Assembly: GCA_958403395.1 (NCBI GenBank)
Contig: CATXXF010000013.1
Coordinates: forward strand, 1 to 45,047
Origin: an uncultured Collinsella sp.
GTDB taxonomy: Bacteria > Actinomycetota > Coriobacteriia > Coriobacteriales > Coriobacteriaceae
Length of the DNA: 45,047 nucleotides
Direction of reading: 5' to 3'
In this document: positions 41,935 to 45,047 of the stretch, in pieces
Layout of the letters: each line of letters begins with the position of its first letter
How positions within the stretch are numbered: position 1 is the stretch's first letter
Position numbers and translations under genes: made by a program
Notes under the pieces: generated by a model
Database searches by the model: none
The model's input: only the letters and a program-made list of their open reading frames with translations
What the model was told of the DNA's origin: nothing

Positions 41935-42327
41935 ATGCGTATCCGCATCGTGTGCCCCGTGAGCTGCGCCTATGAGGGCGACGCTGCGTTTGTGTCGATT
42001 CCGTCCACGGATGGCGAGTTTGGCGTTCTGCCTGCTCACTCCAGCGAGATCTGCACGATCGACCGCGGTTACGTTCGCGTTTCCGATAAGGCCATGGGCA
42101 CTGTCGACCACACGTTTGCCGTGGCCGGCGGCTATGCCCAGGTTGCGGACGATGTCGTGACCGTTCTCGCCGAGCGCGCTTGCGATTTGGCGACCGTCGA
42201 TGCCGACAAGCTTAAAGCTGATATTCAAGGTTTTGAAGAGAAGCTGGGTAATTTGTCGGAGGATGATGCACGCCGCGCCTACCTCTATAATGAAATCGCA
42301 TGGTGTAAGCTCAAGCTTGCCCAATAG
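41935..42327 (+). CDS. atpC: ATP synthase F1 subunit epsilon
   Basis: A 130-residue subunit at the base of the rotor that can inhibit ATP hydrolysis. The beta-sandwich has the FVSIPSTDGEFGVLPAHS segment, and the C-terminal helical pair (LKADIQGFEEKLGNLSEDDA) is present. It is the last gene of the operon, followed by a strong terminator. Confidence 0.93.
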   Translation: MRIRIVCPVSCAYEGDAAFVSIPSTDGEFGVLPAHSSEICTIDRGYVRVSDKAMGTVDHTFAVAGGYAQVADDVVTVLAERACDLATVDADKLKADIQGFEEKLGNLSEDDARRAYLYNEIAWCKLKLAQ

Positions 42328-42363
42328 TCAAACGATTTAGCGTTCGACCATTTGCGAACACAT

Positions 42364-42402
42364 CATGCCCGGGATGGCCCAGCCACCCCGGGCATGCTTT
42401 TT
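42364..42402 (+). terminator. Intrinsic terminator of the ATP synthase operon
   Basis: CATGCCCGGG (42364-42373) pairs perfectly with CCCGGGCATG (42387-42396) around a 13-nt loop, followed by CTTTTT. The murA ribosome site follows within 15 nt, so murA may depend on read-through or on a promoter inside atpC. Confidence 0.88.
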
Positions 42403-42415
42403 GAAAGGGTAGACC

Positions 42416-43699
42416 TTGGATATTATCCGCGTTGAGGGTGGCCACGCCATCGGAGGCTCCGTGCCCGTCTCGGGCGCCAAGAACTCCGCGCTCAAACTCA
42501 TGGCGGCAACGCTTCTGGCGCCGGGCAAGACGACGCTGCAGAACGTGCCCGATATTTCCGATGTCCACGTGATGGGCAAGGTGCTCAAAGGCATGGGCGC
42601 TACGATCGATGTTCTCGACGAACACACGCTCGAGATTGATACCTCTCAGGTCGATTCTTGGGAGGCCCCCTACGAGCTCGTTGCCAAGATGCGTGCTTCC
42701 ACAGCCGTGATGGGACCCCTGCTGGGTCGCTTCCATCGCGCCAAGATCGCCATGCCGGGCGGCTGCAACCTGGGTGCTCGCAAGATCGATATGCACATTC
42801 TTGGTCTTGAGGCCCTGGGCGTTGAGTTCGATACCGCCCACGGTTACATCAACGCTAATGCGCCCCAAGGTCTGCGCGGTACCACCGTCACGCTCGAGTT
42901 CGCCAGCGTCGGTGCGACCGAGAACCTCATCATGGCCTCTGTGCGCGCACAGGGCACCACGGTTATCGACAATGCCGCCCGCGAGCCCGAGATCGTCGAT
43001 CTCGCCAACATGCTCAACGAGATGGGCGCCAAGATTGTCGGCGCGGGCACGCCCGTCGTGACTATCGAAGGCGTGGAAGAGCTCCATCCCGTTACCCATC
43101 GCGTAGCGGGCGACCGCATCGAGGCCGGTACCTTTATCGTCGCCGGTGCGCTGATGGCCGACGATCGCGGTGTTGACGTCACGGGTTTTTGCCCCATTCA
43201 CTTGGGCATGGTTCTCAAGAAGATGGAGCTTATGGGCATCGATTGCGAGCGTACCGACGACGGCGTCCATGTGAACCGTGCCGAGCGTATCAAGCCGGTC
43301 GATATCCAGACGCTTCCGTTCCCCGGTTTCCCGACCGACATGCAGGCGCAGATTATGGTACTCTCCGCCCTTGCCGATGGCAGTTCCGTTATTACCGAAA
43401 ACATCTTCGAGAATCGCTTTATGTTCGCCTCTGAGCTGGTGCGCATGGGTGCCGACATTCGTATCGAGAGCCATCACGCCATGATTCATGGCGTCAAGGG
43501 CTTCTCGGGTGCACAGGTTACCTCGCCCGATCTGCGTGGCGGAGCGGCCCTCGTCGTAGCGGGCTTGATCGCCGACGGGACGACCGAGGTTTCGGCCATT
43601 CATCACATCAAGCGCGGCTACGAGCAGTTTGTCGAAAAGCTGCAGGCGCTCGGCGCGCATGTCGAGCATGCTACCGTCCCCGATCCCGTCATCTACTAA
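42416..43699 (+). CDS. murA: UDP-N-acetylglucosamine 1-carboxyvinyltransferase
   Basis: A 427-residue enzyme for the first committed step of peptidoglycan synthesis, transferring enolpyruvate to UDP-GlcNAc. GAKNSALKLMAATLLA at the start carries the conserved Lys-Asn. The catalytic cysteine is Cys117 in MPGGCNLGARKIDMHI, the residue alkylated by fosfomycin, so ordinary sensitivity is expected. It starts with TTG after GAAAGGG. Its position downstream of atpC matches other actinobacteria. The LCP gene follows within 13 nt. Confidence 0.96.
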   Translation: MDIIRVEGGHAIGGSVPVSGAKNSALKLMAATLLAPGKTTLQNVPDISDVHVMGKVLKGMGATIDVLDEHTLEIDTSQVDSWEAPYELVAKMRASTAVMGPLLGRFHRAKIAMPGGCNLGARKIDMHILGLEALGVEFDTAHGYINANAPQGLRGTTVTLEFASVGATENLIMASVRAQGTTVIDNAAREPEIVDLANMLNEMGAKIVGAGTPVVTIEGVEELHPVTHRVAGDRIEAGTFIVAGALMADDRGVDVTGFCPIHLGMVLKKMELMGIDCERTDDGVHVNRAERIKPVDIQTLPFPGFPTDMQAQIMVLSALADGSSVITENIFENRFMFASELVRMGADIRIESHHAMIHGVKGFSGAQVTSPDLRGGAALVVAGLIADGTTEVSAIHHIKRGYEQFVEKLQALGAHVEHATVPDPVIY

Positions 43700-43711
43700 T
43701 ACAGGTTGCCT

Positions 43712-44947
43712 ATGTTTAATAAAAAGCCCCTCGCGGATACCACTACCCGAAGACCCTCAACTGGTGCGCAGGCCAAGATCTACAGTCGCGATAACGTGGC
43801 TCGCTATTCCGAGCGCGCTCGCCAACGTCGTCGTAGCCACACGATTCGTCACGTCGCGCTCATTGTCGTGCTTGGCGTGCTGCTGAGTGCCACTACCGCT
43901 GCCGGCCTGTGGTTTGCCACCATTATGGGCAAGCTCGGCGATTCTAATGTCATTACCGACAATCTGCGTCGGGTTCTGGTTGACACCGATGAGGCAAAGG
44001 ATCCGTTTTACGTGCTGCTTCTTGGCACCGACGGCCGTCCGGGCGAGGATACGTACCGTGCCGACTCGATTATCCTGGCACGCATCGACCCCACGCAAAA
44101 GCAGGCGACGCTCATTTCCGTTCCGCGCGACACCAAGGTCGAGTACAAGGGCGAGACCATGAAGATCAACGCCTGCCATACCGTTGGCGGCGCCGAGGCC
44201 ATGGTCGAGGCTGTCAACGAGCTGTGCGGTGTTCAGATTTCCCACTATGCCGAGGTCAGCTTCGACGGTATGCAGGCGCTGATTGATTCGGTTGGCGGTA
44301 TCGACATTAACGCAACCGATGATGTTGACGACCCCGAGCACCTGGATATTAAGATTACCGCTGGCCAGCAGCATATGGACGGTGCCACCGCCCTTACCTA
44401 TGCCCGCTGCCGCTACACCTATGCCGACGGCGATTACACGCGTATGCGCCACCAGCGTCAGGTGCTTGGCGCCCTTGCCAACCAGATTCTCAATAACTTC
44501 GATGCCACGAAGATCTTTGGCCTGGTTAATTCGCTGTCCGATATGCTCGTAACCGATATGAGCGTTCAGGATATCGTGGCTACGGTCAACGCCATGCGCG
44601 GTATGGATGTCGACGGTATCTACTCGGCCAACCTGCCCTCGTATGCCGACGACAGCACCATGATCGACGGTGTGAGCTACGTCTTTGTCTACGAGGACGA
44701 GCTCAAGGAAATGATGGAGCGCGTCGATGCCGGCAAGGATCCCAAGGGTCCCAACACCATGGGTCTTTCCGACGGTTCCAGCTCTACGATCGGCGACCTG
44801 AACAACAACACGTCTGACGACTACGCAAACGGTACCGCAACCTCATCGGTCAGCTCTGACGATTCCGATGACTCAAGCGATTCGAGCGATTCGGACTACT
44901 ACGAAGAGCCCACCGGCGACGGCAACGGCTACGAAGCCAACTACTAG
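43712..44947 (+). CDS. LytR-CpsA-Psr (LCP) family cell-wall ligase
   Basis: A 411-residue membrane-anchored enzyme family that attaches teichoic-acid-like or capsular polymers to peptidoglycan. A basic cytoplasmic lead is followed by one membrane helix at about 47-70. The LCP domain starts with YVLLLGTDGRPGEDTYRADSI, contains LISVPRDTKVEY with its conserved Arg and ends with ALTYARCRYTYADGDYTRMRHQRQV. The final 80 residues are a Ser/Asp/Asn-rich low-complexity tail. ATG 43712 has a weak AGG 6 nt upstream; TTG 43706 is an alternative. Coupling with murA fits cell-wall assembly. Confidence 0.92.
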   Translation: MFNKKPLADTTTRRPSTGAQAKIYSRDNVARYSERARQRRRSHTIRHVALIVVLGVLLSATTAAGLWFATIMGKLGDSNVITDNLRRVLVDTDEAKDPFYVLLLGTDGRPGEDTYRADSIILARIDPTQKQATLISVPRDTKVEYKGETMKINACHTVGGAEAMVEAVNELCGVQISHYAEVSFDGMQALIDSVGGIDINATDDVDDPEHLDIKITAGQQHMDGATALTYARCRYTYADGDYTRMRHQRQVLGALANQILNNFDATKIFGLVNSLSDMLVTDMSVQDIVATVNAMRGMDVDGIYSANLPSYADDSTMIDGVSYVFVYEDELKEMMERVDAGKDPKGPNTMGLSDGSSSTIGDLNNNTSDDYANGTATSSVSSDDSDDSSDSSDSDYYEEPTGDGNGYEANY

Positions 44948-45047
44948 AGTCACGCGGTTTTACCAAACCGCGTAACCAGTTGACGCTGCAAACCCGCCAG
45001 AGCGGCAATCTGCCTTTCAACTTCGGCGGCATGATCAAAAGATCAAT
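44948..45047 (+). ncRNA. Candidate structured RNA or foldable element, copy 4 (cut by window end)
   Basis: The 5' hairpin pairs ACGCGGTT (44952-44959) with AACCGCGT (44966-44973). TGACGCTGC follows, then a left arm AAACCCGCCAGAGCG whose partner lies outside the window. The apical hairpin GCATGATC-aaaa-GATC is visible. It starts on the base after the LCP stop codon. Confidence 0.5.

Overview
The window is high-GC bacterial DNA that most resembles a gut coriobacterium, probably Collinsella or a close relative. This is an inference from gene content, the actinobacterial order prfA-prmC-tsaC-atpI-atpBEFHAGDC-murA, and repeats studding short intergenic gaps; there is no rRNA gene to settle it. No tRNA, rRNA or CRISPR array is visible.

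Layout. (1) 1-4676: minus-strand operon of a MarR regulator and a heterodimeric ABC exporter, with a readable promoter, a candidate operator and a terminator. (2) 4694-10751: pyridoxamine kinase plus a TIGR04076 protein, an AAA_14/DUF4143 ATPase bracketed by identical palindromes, a minus-strand MFS transporter and low-molecular-weight phosphatase pair, and an unknown membrane protein. (3) 10865-16431: an aldose-epimerase-like enzyme, a polar amino acid ABC importer (Tat-type lipoprotein, permease, ATPase) and an M20 peptidase. (4) 16451-28042: an apparent insertion carrying a 3,630-residue wall-anchored adhesin (fibro-slime, SpaA and about 19 pilin-like modules, LPYTG anchor) and a wrecked transposase. 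(5) 28258-35161: prfA, prmC, a HigBA-like toxin-antitoxin pair, tsaC, glpK and upp. (6) 35354-44947: ATP synthase operon, murA and an LCP cell-wall ligase.

Two observations stand out. First, four copies (4694, 11760, 29326, 44948) of an element of about 160 nt share a fold but not its paired bases: the long stem and the apical hairpin differ between copies with compensating changes on both sides. Three of the four copies start directly after a stop codon. This is the best candidate here for an undescribed structured RNA or fold-recognised mobile element. Second, the giant adhesin appears to sit inside a split 33-bp palindrome. The left part lies at 16432-16450 and the right part at 28043-28062, they share GACTGA at the junctions, and together they rebuild the palindrome found intact at 6195, 7744 and 9680.

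Functionally the window mixes housekeeping (translation termination, t6A synthesis, F-type ATP synthase, peptidoglycan precursor synthesis and wall attachment, glycerol and uracil use) with accessory functions (drug efflux, amino acid uptake, surface adhesion, toxin-antitoxin). All calls come from reading the sequence; no database search was run.
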